NCBI GenBank assembly: GCA_012934845.2
Contig: WNNJ02002039.1
Span: forward strand, 1-64,000
Direction: 5' to 3'
Origin: Pomphorhynchus laevis
Lineage: Eukaryota; Acanthocephala; Palaeacanthocephala; Echinorhynchida; Pomphorhynchidae
DNA length: 64,000 nucleotides
Made by a program: the position numbers and the translations under genes. The notes beneath the pieces were generated by a model. It searched no databases and was not told the origin of the DNA. It saw only the letters and a list, made by a program, of their open reading frames with translations. Below are positions 10,388-21,640 of the stretch, piece by piece (position 1 is the first letter of the stretch; each line of letters opens with the position of its first letter).

Positions 10388-12169
10388 CTACCAGGAAGGA
10401 GCGGAATCCAAAGGAGGTTGAGTAGTTTGAGACAGGTAAAGAAGGAAATTACGGGAACGCAAAGAACAGTAATAAGGACGAGGACTGTCGAGAAAAGGAT
10501 GGTTGAGAAATGCAGAAGTATGAAAAGTTACAAGGCGGAAAGCAACGAGAAGAAGACGAATTTGAACACGCCAATAAATTGTAGGCAAATCGAGAGAAGT
10601 AAGATGGTATAATGTATGATTAAAACGGTGAAGACGGAGGAGAATTCGGACGGCTGCGTTGACGATGCGTTGTGGGGGAAGAAGAGTGGATTTAAGTGAG
10701 TTGAAAAATAGACTAAGACAATAATTGAGTCTAGAAAAAATTAGAGAGGATATGAGAGTCATACAAGGGAAATCGATCAATCTACGAACTTGACGGAGGT
10801 TGCGGAGTATCAAGGTAGATGATCGTACTTTATCTCTAACGAAAGGTTTAAGTGAAAGTCGGTTGTCGAAATGGAAGCCTAATAAAACGAGATTATCAAC
10901 GATAGGAAGAATTGTAGAATTTAGTGATATGGATAGAGGTTCTAAGCCGGGGCGTTGGGGAAGGATCCACATTATTTTAAATTTATTAGGATTCAGAGTA
11001 AGACAAAGAGAAGAAAGATGATTGAAAATTGAGACAAGACAGTCGGAAGCAGAAACACTAAGATCATGAATACGATAAACAGGTGCATGAGCATAGATGA
11101 GAATGTCATCCGCATATTGCATTACATGGAAGTTAAATGTATGAGAAATCAAAGACAAATCACCGAGAAGAAGAAAGAAAAGCATATGGCCTAATACTGA
11201 GCCTTGTAAAACACAGGACGGGATGGGCGAATGATAGGAGAGAGAAGAGTTAGAATAGACGCGAAATGTACGGTTTGATAGATATGAAGAAAACCATGAT
11301 ACATCGGGTAAAGAGAAGCCATAATCATGACGAAGGCGATGGTGAAGAATCGAGTGATCGACGTTGTCAAAAGCAGACGATAGATCAAGAGAATCTATGA
11401 CACTTCATAATTTATGATCGCGCGATATGAGTAAGTCGTTATAAACTTTAAGACAGGCAATTTCGGTAGAGTAATTAGAGCGAAAAGCGGCTTGGAAGGG
11501 AGGAAATAAGTTAGAGGAAAAGATATATGTATTAACTTGCTTAAGAACGAGACGCTCAAGGAGTTTAGAGAGGGTTGGGAGAAGTGAAATAGGACGGTAC
11601 GAAGATGGTAGTGAGGAGTCGAGAGATTGTTGTTTGATGAGAGGACGAACAGTGGCGCATTTCCAGATGGAAGGAAATGTACGGCTACGGATGGACGAGT
11701 TTAACAATGTTGTTAGGAAGGGTAAGATAGAGGAGCAGATATTTTTAAGCAAGTGAGTGGGACTTGGATCAGAGGGAGAAGTTTTATCAGGTAATGACAG
11801 CAGAACCAAAGAAACTTTATCAGATGAAACGGGAAGAAGGTGGAATAGCTCTGGGATGGAATTATTTAAAGAGAAGAGTTGGTACAAAGGGGCTATGAGT
11901 AGTAGGGAAAGTAAATTAGATAGCTTAGTTTGTAGATAAGAAGAAAATTCATCAGGATTTATATTACAAGGGGTAGATGATCGTGAAAGAATTGAGTTTA
12001 AGATTTTCCAATGAGATTTAGAGTTGGAAGATGACTCGAGTTGATTTCGCCAAAAGAGAGTACGTTTAGTACGTATAAGAATGAGATGTGAACGGCGTTG
12101 AGAAAAGTAGGAATCACGAAGATTTGGAGGAAGTGAGTTGAAAAAACGTTTAAGAAAGCGATTATACAC
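10388..12169 (-). pseudogene. LINE A reverse transcriptase
   Basis: An open frame runs from 12169 through the linker and palm (YRPISLLPTLSKLLERL, FRSNYSTEIACLKV) to a TGA at 11407-11405. It then continues in the same frame through QGSVLGHMLFF, QYADDILIYAHAP, NPNKFKIMWILP and the thumb (SRLNYCLSLF). Apart from that stop, the frame is almost open to about 10390. The stop falls just before SLDLSSAFD, the first catalytic block, at a position where copy F has a Tyr codon. Copy B has the identical stop. Confidence 0.85.
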
Positions 12170-12189
12170 ACGAAAAGAGTGACGGAGTC

Positions 12190-13205
12190 AACGCTTAGAA
12201 AGACTACAGTCAGAATCGAGCCAGGGAGCATGGCGCAAGCGCTGAGAACGTCGGAGTCGACTAGGCAGAAGGTTTTTGACGATCGACGTAAGTTCAGAAT
12301 CAAACAGAATGCAGAGATCATCGGGAGAGAGATAGTTAAGAGGAAGTGAAAAGAGTGAAGAATTGAGTAAGGCTGTGCAGAGAATAGGTATGTGAAAAGA
12401 GTGAAGAATTGAGTAAGGCTGTGCAGAGAATTGGTATATCAAGAAGTTTCCAGTTACGACTTGCTGTGGATAATCGTGGTGGCGGAGAAGGAGGATGGGG
12501 ACGAGTAAGATTAATAGTGACATGGAAATGATCGGACAAACCAAGATCAGTAATTGACAAGGAAGTATAGTCATTGAAGCAGTTAGGAACAGCAATGATG
12601 TCGAGAGCACCGCCGAGAATATGAGTTGGGCTTGTTGAAAGTAATTTATAGTTAAAATCAGAAAAGATGAGTTAAAGTGATAAAGATTAGTTAAAGTGAT
12701 AGCCGGGCGATCAAGACGAATGTTAAAGTCACCGAGAACAAATGAAAGATCGGCAAGGTCGTTAAAGAACATACGTGAGGAAGCGGCTGATCCTGGACGG
12801 TATATAATCACAATTCCATAAGGAAAGGAGTTGATAATCCGCGTATGAGTAATTCGAAAGAAGTGCAACAGATGTTAGTATTAATTTTACGCAAAGACGT
12901 TGAATGACGATCATTGGCAACAATACCGCCATGGTCAGAAGCAGTAGATGTAGAAGAGACAATTGGACGAGCTGATTCAACTAAAGAACAACCAGAGCGA
13001 TATAGACGACGAATAGCAAGATCGGCAGAGTCAGAGTGTCAGGATACGGTAATTTAGAGAATATCGATAGATAATTGATCGAAGATATCAAAGAGTAGAT
13101 TAGCTTTATGAAGAATGGATCGAGTGTTAAAAAACTAAGACGAAAAGCATGTTCAGGAGCAAGATTGACTAGCAAAGAAGACTGGGGGAGAGATGGGACG
13201 CCATC
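12190..13205 (-). pseudogene. LINE A endonuclease domain
   Basis: The APE-type endonuclease is recognisable from pieces in different frames: RLSFLTLDPFFIKL (the SLLNTRSI strand of other copies), IIYRPGSAASS, VLGDFNIRLDRP and the downstream DHFHVTINLTRP (the SDHF motif). The catalytic Asn and His blocks are present but the frame shifts at least three times. This domain nicks target DNA for target-primed reverse transcription. Confidence 0.75.
12346..12440 (-). repeat. 47-bp tandem duplication in LINE A
   Basis: A segment starting GTGAAAAGAGTGAAG is repeated directly after 47 bp with one or two differences. Because 47 is not a multiple of three, it breaks the frame of the endonuclease-RT linker. 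Confidence 0.85.
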
Positions 13206-14560
13206 GGATTTTTGGCCTTGTGCGTAGGACGTGAAAATTTTCGTTGATTTTACGGATTGATAGAGATGACTCACCGTTTGTTTCACGTCGATGTTTCTCA
13301 ATGCGAGCTAAATTGAGCTGGACAATATTATAAGGATAGCGGTCAGGAAAGATACGACAAGTAGATGAGGTGGTAAGAAGTTTAAAACGTTGGGAGAGTA
13401 CCGAAGAGGCATGTGAACCATGTCGGAAAACGATTTTTAAGAGTGGATAACTGAGATGATTGAATTTAGTGGATTTGTTTAAACGAATAAAGGATACAGG
13501 AGCGCTATTATTGAAGAGGGATGGGTTATCGTCAGGAAGAATGGTTGCTAGGACAGATATGAAAGCAGATACATCATCATCGAGGCGAGATTGTGGAGAG
13601 GCGGATTCGGAAAGCTTTAAGTTTGATATGATAATACAGCGATCGCGCGAAGGATAACGATTTTGTGGAAGTGGTGTACGGACAGAGCTGGTAGGAGTCT
13701 TGTCAGATGAGCAGATAGAAGTGGAAATGACAGGGGTGCTTGATAGATAATTAATATTGGTTGGACCAAGTGTGATAGGAGCGGGGTGTTGAATCGGTTG
13801 ATCAGAGATGTGACTGGAGATGATTTTAAAGGAATGATGTAAATTATTTGGAAGTGATACATGGGAGGTAGAGTAAGGAGAATTAAGATAGGTTGGGGCA
13901 TGTGTGACAGGAGTGGAGTGTTGAATCAGTTGATCGGAAATGTTACTGTTAATGATTTTGATGGAAGAATGTATATTATTGGAAAGTGATACGTTGGAGG
14001 TAGAGTAAGGAGAATTAAGATAGGTTGGATCATGTGCAAAAAGAGTGGAGTGTTGAATCGGTTGATCGGAGATGTTACTGGATATGATTTTTACGCAATG
14101 ATGTAAATTATTGAGAAGTGATACGGGGGAGGTAGAGTAAGGAGTACGTGAAGAGAATAAAGAAGTTTGAGATTTATTTAGATTGGAAGAGGAATAGAAA
14201 AGATGAGGTACGAGATGAAAAGCTTTACCGTTAGCATTGTTAGAATGAGGAAGATTAATGGAAGTTTGGTTCGTAGCTGAACGAGAAGTGTGTGATAGAG
14301 TAGGTTCAATAACTGGATTATAAGTTGCGAAGCCGTGTGTTGATGTGAGGGAAACATCTAAAACAGCATTGGTCTGAGTGGTCGTGTGTGATACAGAAGT
14401 AGAGGAGCAGGATAACTGTAGTAGTCGTACTGATGTACAAAAACCGTATGTGAACTGTTTACGTTTATACACCGAGCGGTCGGATAATTTAACACGAACA
14501 AGTGTCCATACATCACAATCTTTGGAATCGCATCCGTCTTCAAAACTAGAAAACCATCAT
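13180..14560 (-). pseudogene. LINE A ORF1 protein (nucleic-acid-binding)
   Basis: An N-terminal CDSKDCDVW followed by FTYGFC forms a PHD-like zinc motif that recurs in ORF1 of copies E and F. A low-complexity Ser/Thr/Pro region with three 44-residue repeats follows. Next comes an RRM-like segment (RCIIISNLKLSES, then SFIRLNKS and LLKIVFRHGS) and a basic tail (IEKHRRETNGESSLSIR). The order suggests an ORF1 that binds RNA in the retrotransposition particle. The zinc motif and the rest lie in different frames or are separated by a shift near 14460. Confidence 0.7.
13750..14150 (-). repeat. 132-bp tandem repeats inside LINE A ORF1
   Basis: The unit encodes about 44 residues beginning PYSTSxVSLxNN and containing KIISSNISDQPIQHS and PTYLNS. 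It occurs three times in frame, with a partial fourth. Copy F has only one equivalent unit, so the array expanded within the family. Confidence 0.85.
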
Positions 14561-14704
14561 TGCATTCTGATGTGGGAGATGCTTGATCAAAAGGGATTAA
14601 AAGACGCTCTTTGTATACTCGTAATCCGTTCGCTGTATTTGGACTTTTTCTTTCATCATGACATTTGAGTGCGTGGCATGTGATTTTAGGAGTACGACGG
14701 GGCT

Positions 14705-15000
14705 GAATACGTTGCGAATGCATGCCAGCTGCACGCTTATAAGTGCACTAACTAACAAAAAGAACAGCAAAAATCAAACAGATAAATTAGTTAAATTGTT
14801 TAAATGGAATCGGATTTGGCGTTTGAAGAACGGCCGGGAGATTGATGAAGCACGCATGGAGATTAATGAAGCACGGCAATGTGGTTGATGAAGAACGGCA
14901 TGGTGTTTGTTGAAGAGTGCCAGATAGGTTGATAAAGCACGGCAGGGAGATTGATGAAACACGACAAGGAGGCTGATGAACTTGTATGTTTTGATAGTCA
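14705..15000 (-). mobile_element. L2-like LINE 3' fragment with short tandem repeats
   Basis: On the minus strand the last residues of the family protein are followed by a 3' UTR and the tail hairpin at about 14750-14705: FKRQIRFHLNN, close to FKRQIQFHFNN in copy B. The interval about 14825-14982 consists of a degenerate 25-30-bp repeat around TTGATGAAGCACGGCA, which occurs once in the 3' UTR of copy A. The fragment lies immediately upstream of copy A in the same orientation, so A may have inserted next to or within it. Confidence 0.75.
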
Positions 15001-15373
15001 TGATGAAATCATTTTGATGCTTTTCATTTCTGATTAAATTAGTTCTGGTGATTTAACTAGCAGCTAGCGAAATGTGTTTATTGATACCACCTTAATATTC
15101 CAAATTAAAATCATGGATCAGCGTAAGTTATTTTAATTTATATTATAATAAATAGACCTATATCAGAATAACAAGATATGAAAATATATAATTTCAGAAT
15201 TAAGCAACATTGAATTGCATTGTGTAGTTGGCAAACGTAATAAAATAGATCTTATAATGATTGCAAGTGATAAAATGCACCATATAAGCTTCTAACGGCG
15301 ATACCATGAATTTCAAAGTGTATTAGCCACCGTGATGCATGGTTAATGTATGTTTAGTACATCTGACTTTAAG
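15001..15373. other. Interval without recognisable gene
   Basis: AT-rich DNA between a LINE fragment and a tandem repeat. Nothing further is recognisable. Confidence 0.4.
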
Positions 15374-15535
15374 AAGTAGTTTTGCTTGCCCGTCAAAGTT
15401 ACAATATGGCCCCACTCTTAGTAGATTCGCTTGCCCGCGAGGGTTACATTGCAACCTTCTCTATGGAGTAGTTATGCTTGCCCTTGAGGGTTGTATTGTA
15501 ACCCTACGCTAAGTAGCTTAGCTTGCGCGCGAACA
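15374..15535. repeat. 46-bp tandem repeat, about 3.5 units
   Basis: Units beginning AGTAG at 15374, 15420, 15467 and 15512 share TTGCTTGCCCG, AGGGTTACATTG and AACC segments. Spacing is 46, 47 and 45 bp. The units are diverged from each other and richer in GC than the flanks. Confidence 0.85.
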
Positions 15536-15639
15536 AAATGCATCAATAATAAATTCAAATCAACAAAACGATTTGGAATTTTGGAGTAAAATCATTAAAT
15601 ATATAATGATTTTTTTAATTACAGAACCATCGTCAAAGA

Positions 15640-18240
15640 GAAAAACAAACTAAGTTAAAGATAAATCCTCAGCAACTCTATCTAAACCATATATGCTTAA
15701 GTCCACGTCTTCTCTGCAACATTGTCACGACCTTAGGTCCTTAGAGATCTAAGCCCCGGCCGCACCAGCGCGCCGCTTACCAACTGAACCATTCGGGGTC
15801 GCTCATTCCCCTAAGAGTTCAGTCTAGGCGGACTATGGTCGGTAATCTCGAGATGAGGAACTTTAGAAACCTTAGTATTTGCTCTGGGGGACGCCCTCTA
15901 GAGAAGAAGACTAATCCCGAGATAGCCTAAGTACCTAAAAGGTGTAATTGAGTTTTCACATTCAATGACATGGTCTCGTTTTAGAGCCCACCTAGCTTTA
16001 TCCAGGATACGTTTAAGTCTATCCAGGTCAGCTTTCGCCGACCAGTTCACAGTAACGGTGAACCCATATATTTTACTCGACTCGTGAAGATGGGAAGTGG
16101 TTAAGGCTGCATAATGGAGAAGATTTCAGAGAGTGCTAGTCTATTAAGTTTCATTTTCGTTGCAAGGGCGCCATGAAATACAACCACCTGCGAGAGTACA
16201 TAAAGTTAAAAGGAATCGGCTGATGTCCGAGACTACATCTTTGCACTTGCGTACAGAAAACAGGGATGTTGTATCATCACCTGGGGAGAAGTTGGAATGC
16301 TGCTTGAAAGAATGCCACTCTGATATGATCATAGTGAAACCTCTTTGTAAGCAGGGCATCTTTCTCTAGCCGCCAGCGTATTAGGTCATGAGAGGTGGTC
16401 AGCTGTTGCGCAAATGCTCAATGCGTATGGGTTTTAACAACCGCATCCTATGCAACAGTAATATGTCGAGGAGTGAATCTGTTGTAGAGCAATGAAAGGT
16501 GAGGGTTGATGGTTTGTACATAAGATAGTCGTTCCTGGCTTCCCGGAGTGCAGCATTAATCCTACGACCAGTTCAGTCGTTGAAGTCACCGAGTAACATG
16601 TTAAAGCCGCTACCTAAAATTCGTTCCAAGAGGTCATGGTCCTTGTGACTTTCACCAGGCCGTATGTAGACATTGACTATGCTAATGCGTTTACCGTTCT
16701 TAACAAATCATATAACTAAACAAGAAAGGGCTGGACACGAGTAGTTTAGTAAGAGAGATGACCTTAAGGGGTATTTTATTAAAGATAGAAGACCTTGAGA
16801 AGAAGAAAAGTGTGAAGGTTATGTTCGAAGTAAAATTGGTGGTTATGTGCTTTTGGATAAATCGAGTAATATTTTGGGGTGACGAATAAACCGCGTATCT
16901 TGAAGGACTATAACATCTGCATCTCTACCAGATTGAAGCCTAAGGGCGGAATCACCTCCCGAATTCCACTAAAGAATATTAAGTGAAAAAGGTCTTGAAT
17001 ACTTTCCATTGCGTTAGTGATACCGGAGTGGGTCGCCCACCACCTAGTCGGAACCAGAGGAGAAAAATAGTTTTTTCCTCTTCTGATCACAACAGGTGAT
17101 GTCACTTACCCACAGGCATTGTCTTCATCTTCCTTTGAGGTGGCCGAAAATTCCCATAATTGATTTTTTATCGCCAGCTTGAGAGCAGGTAAGCTCTGTA
17201 ACAAACCATACATCTTCTTCGATTTTGGGCTTTTACTGGTAGTGGTTTTGGCGGATGAAGTAGGGTACAAAATCTCATTAAACTTAGACACCAGACCCTG
17301 AGTCATCCCTTCCATCTGAGGCATAACAGCTTGATGCTTGGCATCAATAGAGTTTAAGGATATCTGTGTCGATCAATTTGTTGTTAGATGTATTTTGCAA
17401 CATAAATGCAACCGCGAAGTTTGCCGGTTTCTTTGAGTAACAGTGTCTCTTCTTGTATGCTTTGAAAACGCTACATTTGCGGGGCCATGCTTGGTGTTCC
17501 CCACTCTGCAATTTGAGCGATGTGGACCCTTGACGATTCTCCATGAGTGCTATTCACGATTCTCACATACACTACAAGTACCTTGGAGACTACAACCATA
17601 TTCCCCACGCCCCTATTGATGACATCTATTGAAATAGGGGTTTTCCAATAAATAAGTGTCGATAAGTAAAAATGATTATGCCCAATAGAGATGTAACATG
17701 CTGATTTGGTGAGGCATAAAGCCTCGTCTACCGACGTATGACAAAATGCCACCGGAACAGGGTGGCAATTTTTTCCTGTGCTTAGACGTATGTTCTTAAC
17801 ATGATAGTCCCTTTCAAGGGCAATAATATCTGCATCAGATAGAAATGTTAAGTTGCTGGAAATTCTTAGAGTTGCTTGTATCGGTATAAACGAGACCGAA
17901 CCTGAATCCGTAAGGTTCTTTTTGAAGAAGTCCAAGTATTCATTTGCCATACTTGAGGAGTAGAAGGATATTCTGATCTATGTTTCCAAGTATTTTATAG
18001 AATTGAAGATCACTCTTCCTTTATACTGCTCCGAGAATTTTCTCAGAAACGTGTCAAATAATTTATGCCTTTCTAATGGCTTCAGTAAATCAATACAGAT
18101 AAGGTTCGCCAGTTTTGGCACAGGGGAGAGCTCCCCATCCTTGATAGAGTCAAAATTAGGAGGCAAAACTACACTTACCTTGAGTTCAGCATTTGTGTTT
18201 TCAGAAATTTGCATTTTCGAGAGTTCCTTTGATGTTCGAT
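15640..18240 (-). mobile_element. Jockey-like LINE K1, degenerate
   Basis: On the minus strand ORF1 comes first (18214-17106), with PLERHKLFDTFLRKF and then a scrambled cysteine-knuckle region around 17560-17400. ORF2 endonuclease sequence follows near 17000-16500 (VNVYIRPGE, LLGDFND, then TDSLLDILLLH). Bases 16060-15900 match a late reverse-transcriptase block (VNWSAKADLDRLKRILDKARWAL, in part). The 3' end (about 15810-15680) aligns with that of K2 over a stretch containing ACCCCGRATGGTT and AAGCGGCG. Many frame breaks are present. The catalytic palm is largely missing, so this copy has an internal deletion. Confidence 0.7.
17978..18214 (-). pseudogene. LINE K1 ORF1, N-terminal piece
   Basis: A 78-codon frame starting MQISENTNAELKV contains LKPLERHKLFDTFLRKFSEQ. 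It aligns with the region of K2 that reads LKKPTERYLLFNIFLREL (near 35670-35710 on the plus strand). The same relative position ahead of the endonuclease in both copies supports an ORF1 assignment. Confidence 0.6.
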
Positions 18241-19459
18241 GTTCTTAATTTATTTTAATAAATTATTTTTATTCTAGCTGCATCTATCTTCAAACGTTTT
18301 GTTTCTGAAACGTTTCTTTCAACAACATGGGTTACATAATAAATTTATTCTGGTTCAGCTGTAATTGACCGACAATTTTAGTGTATAATGTTCCTGCAAA
18401 TAACTTTGATCAATATATCAATTTAGCTTACAAATATGCAATAAAGTCTGGAAAATTGCTCAAAGCTGATATACTTCGAAGTAAATAGTCGCGAAACGCA
18501 GGATCGCTTTTTAAGAGAATTAACGCTTAATAAAAGTACAGACCCCTAATAATCAGTTAATTATTCAATAATAACCAGGCCCCAAACAATCCCAGGATGT
18601 AATCTAGAGCAGATGAATTAGCCAAAGATTAGCTTGAAAGTAGCCAATTTTCTACTAGCATAGTATATGAGTAGTAATTCGTCGTGCATGCAATAGTGGG
18701 TTCGTAATTAGCAATGTATTGCAATCAGTAAATTATTCAATAATAACCAGGGCCCAAACAATCCCAGGTTGTAACCTAGAGCAGATGGAATAGACAATTT
18801 ATCCAAAACGTACACTCACAATTGTCAATCGATCTGAAAGGCTTTACAATTGAAAATGTACAGCTCATACAATTAATGAATAATACGATACTACCGGGAG
18901 GGTTCACAATGATTTGTTAAAATAATGACTTTAAGAATAGTGGATATTAACGACTAATATACAGTAAATCGCAGTTGTCAGAACACATTTTTACTAAGAT
19001 AAGAAATCGGAAAGAATATAAAACTTTTATACTTCAAAAATAGTGTAATTTTCAGAAGATGCTAACAGAGGTTTGCGAAATATCAAATAAAATTCCTCTC
19101 TTTTTTTAATCCAATATCTAATAATTCTTTATCAATAATGGATCATAATCAACTATTTACATAATCAACTATTTGACGCTATATAAAACTATACAGTGAC
19201 AAGCAAATAAGAACATTCATTAAATCGTTATTCGTTGGTTCTATATCTCAATTTCAAGAGGTCTGTCGATTAATGTATATTAAACAATTATAAACTTTAC
19301 ATTTTTTATTAGTAAACAAAATGTATAGATAAAAATGTATCATCAAAACAAAATGTATAGATATTAAATATCTTTAAAGATAACATTACTATATATTTAT
19401 CTTTAAATTTAAAATTATCTTTAAAATTCAGTATTATGTTAAATTACAGTCATACTTCG
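18241..19459. other. Gene-free interval with a 70-bp dispersed duplication
   Basis: No coding region is supported. Bases about 18551-18620 and 18723-18790 are near-identical direct copies (AATCAGTTAATTATTCAA, then AACAATCCCAGG and AGAGCAGATG) with about 100 bp of unrelated sequence between them. Confidence 0.7.
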
Positions 19460-19771
19460 ACGGTCTACGAAATTGTGTCCGCAGGTACGATCTCTTCCCT
19501 ATGAGACACGATTAATAAGTTTGAATATGCAGACAGTGCGTGTGAAAGGTTCCTTCTTTTCGACCTTCTAGCTATGTATCGACTAATTAACGAAGATGAA
19601 AATTTTCCAGCAAATAGAGTTGAACTCAATGAACGGGATGGATGTAGAGGGTATTCGAAAGTATTGGTGGTACATGAACACGGAAAATACTTTCGTCATT
19701 TCCGATTGTCCCATCGAGCGGTGAATGTTTGGAATCGTCTTCCAACTGATGTCATTGCGGTAAGAAAATAA
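19460..19771 (+). mobile_element. CR1-like LINE 3' fragment
   Basis: The plus-strand frame near 19555-19771 reads DLLAMYRLINED, then RGYSKVLVV and FRHFRLSHRAVNVWNRLP. This is the standard C-terminal block of CR1-type reverse transcriptases, in which a short-range RG..KL motif is followed by F..R.V..WN.LP. Upstream palm sequence is not visible. The fragment is 5'-truncated and old. Confidence 0.7.
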
Positions 19772-20689
19772 AGATGAAAATTTTTCACTTTAATTAAAAT
19801 TCAATATTTTATGTGCTTTTCAATCATGTGATTGAGCTATACTAAAAACGTATATTTTTAAACAATAAGGCTGTCTTAGCAGACAAATTTATATCAAACA
19901 TTGAATCCATATGATATTTATAACTCCGGACCAAGAACTTGCGAGATTAAGATTTTAGATTAAGATCTTGTTGACATTAAAACAAGTCTTCTTGTCATCG
20001 ACTACCTTCATCTGAATTTCCACTGAAATTCAAAATTGAGAACCCAATTTAACTGAGCAAATTAATTTAAAATGATATGCAAATGGAATTTTAAAGCATT
20101 GATTATATTTACTTGTACTAAATCAGAAAAGCGAGTTTAACTGAAAAGTTATGTGCTGCATGCGAACAACTGCAAGTCTCATGGACTTGTCAAATTGTAT
20201 TTAAACATAAGGTTAATACATAATAATACATAATAATACATTAATACATAATAATACATAATCAATTTACAGTGGCCGTTGTCATCAAATGATCGCTTAC
20301 AAGTCCACTATAAGTTGACATAAAATATGCATATTAAAGTAAAGTTATTTTTTATGATGAATATAGAAAAATAATTGTTTGTCAGTTTAGATTAAGAATT
20401 TGAGGAACATTCGCTTTGAATGTTTGAACATTTTTGAACATTCACTTTGTAGAATGGAAATGTAAAGAAGTACGAATATGGGCAGGCTATTTCATCACAA
20501 ATTTTAAAAAATCAGTAAATTAAATCACTGATTTAAATAATCAGTTTTAATTTTTTTACATTTTAAATGACTGATTTAAATCACTGATTTAAATAATCAG
20601 TTTTAATTTTTTTTACATTTTAATCAGTCATTAAATAAAAATTTATGATGAACAAAATGAGTAAGATATATCTAGTTAAAAATATGATG
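19772..20689. other. AT-rich interval with two small tandem repeats
   Basis: Bases about 20216-20265 are an AATACATAAT simple repeat. Bases about 20526-20632 are a direct duplication of a roughly 55-bp block (ATCACTGATTTAAATAATCAG, in part, followed by a T-rich stretch). No gene is recognised. Confidence 0.6.
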
Positions 20690-21110
20690 AAATTTTGGGA
20701 AATTAATTAGAGTCGATTAGTAGGGGCAATACCAAATAATTTAGACTTGTTAGAAGTAAGTAATTCATAAAGAACATACATATATTTTGTTGTGAAACTA
20801 GATATCCAGAGATATGGTCAGGGTTCACAGTGATAAAACGAAAGATATCGTCGTCATATCGAATTATATAAAATTTTTGAAGCGTAATGAAGTTCAATAG
20901 ATTACAAAAGGGAAAAGTGAAAAATAAGGGACTAAATTTAGAGTCTTAAAGGATTCCATATTTCAGCAAATAAAGATAAGGGTAGGAAAATTTAAAAAAT
21001 ACAGTCATTAAGATATGAAACAAATCTCGAAATTGTCTTGGATTAGCAAATTAACAGGAAAATACCTTGAACTCTTAGCGAGACATTTAAAATTTTATAA
21101 ATTAATCTGA
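20690..21110 (-). pseudogene. Possible old LINE reverse-transcriptase fragment
   Basis: The minus-strand frame 20897-20703 contains IIRYDDDIFRFIT, which resembles the catalytic YADD strand, followed by FFMNYLLLTS at the position of the LxLN strand. There is no second diagnostic block, and the match may be chance in AT-rich DNA. Confidence 0.3.
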
Positions 21111-21573
21111 AACCACCCAAGATAAACATCAATGCTAACGGTATTTTAGTATGAGATATCCACGGGTCTAAAATAATCGAAACTAAAACATTTCCACGAA
21201 ATTTAAAGAAACCTACTCTTAACGATAAAAAAACGTAGAAAAATATAAAATTTAAGGAAATAAAAATTAAAGTTGTTTACCCCTGCGAGTATTTAGGCAA
21301 ATGAAAATAAAATAAAATTATACACGTAGACACATTACTAGTGAATACATATAAGGAGTTTACAAGTATATACGACGTACTCCGAAGAAGATATAACTTT
21401 TTATTAATTTATTAATTTTATTTTTTATTCATACGTTAACATTTAAAAAACGATAAAGATAGCATGAAAGTACAAAAAGTGGAATAAAACAAAATATTGT
21501 TGTGAAGGGCAACGAAAATACACGTTATATTGTGAAATTGATGATAAATAATAATGTTACATCATAAAAAAGA

Positions 21574-21640
21574 AGATTTATTTTAACGTGGCAAATGCGT
21601 GCCATCTCACGCTTACATGAAAATACAAAATATATATACA
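21574..21640 (-). mobile_element. L2-like LINE 3' tail without a coding body
   Basis: The reverse complement reads CATGTAAGCGTG, a 6-base loop, CACGCATTTGCC and ACGTTAAAATAAATC, which is the family tail. The sequence that should precede it (21640 upward) does not encode the LINE C-terminus. It instead contains a repeated TAATCTGCAACTGTAATCT block. This fits either a severely rearranged LINE or a short non-autonomous element that borrows the tail. Confidence 0.7.

Larger units (their letters stand above)
10200..14700 (-). mobile_element. L2-like LINE A, nearly full length
   Basis: On the minus strand the order is ORF1 with a PHD-like zinc motif, an APE-type endonuclease, a reverse transcriptase, and a 3' UTR ending in the family tail hairpin at about 10250-10200. 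This is the most complete minus-strand copy in the window. It is inactive: there is an ORF1/ORF2 frame change near 13210, shifts in the endonuclease, a 47-bp tandem duplication at 12346-12440 and a stop at 11407-11405. The family belongs to the CR1/L2 group by its endonuclease (LGDFNIRLDRP) and thumb motifs. Assignment to a named clade such as Daphne or Crack would need a tree. Confidence 0.88.

Noticed and set aside
15700-15805. A tRNA-like A box (TGGTTCAGTTGGTAAGCG) on the minus strand, suggesting a tRNA-derived SINE.
   Set aside because: The same stretch aligns with the 3' end of LINE K2 (37950-38000, AGACCCCGGATGGTT and AAGCGGCG), and no proper B box follows. It is better explained as LINE K1 3' sequence.
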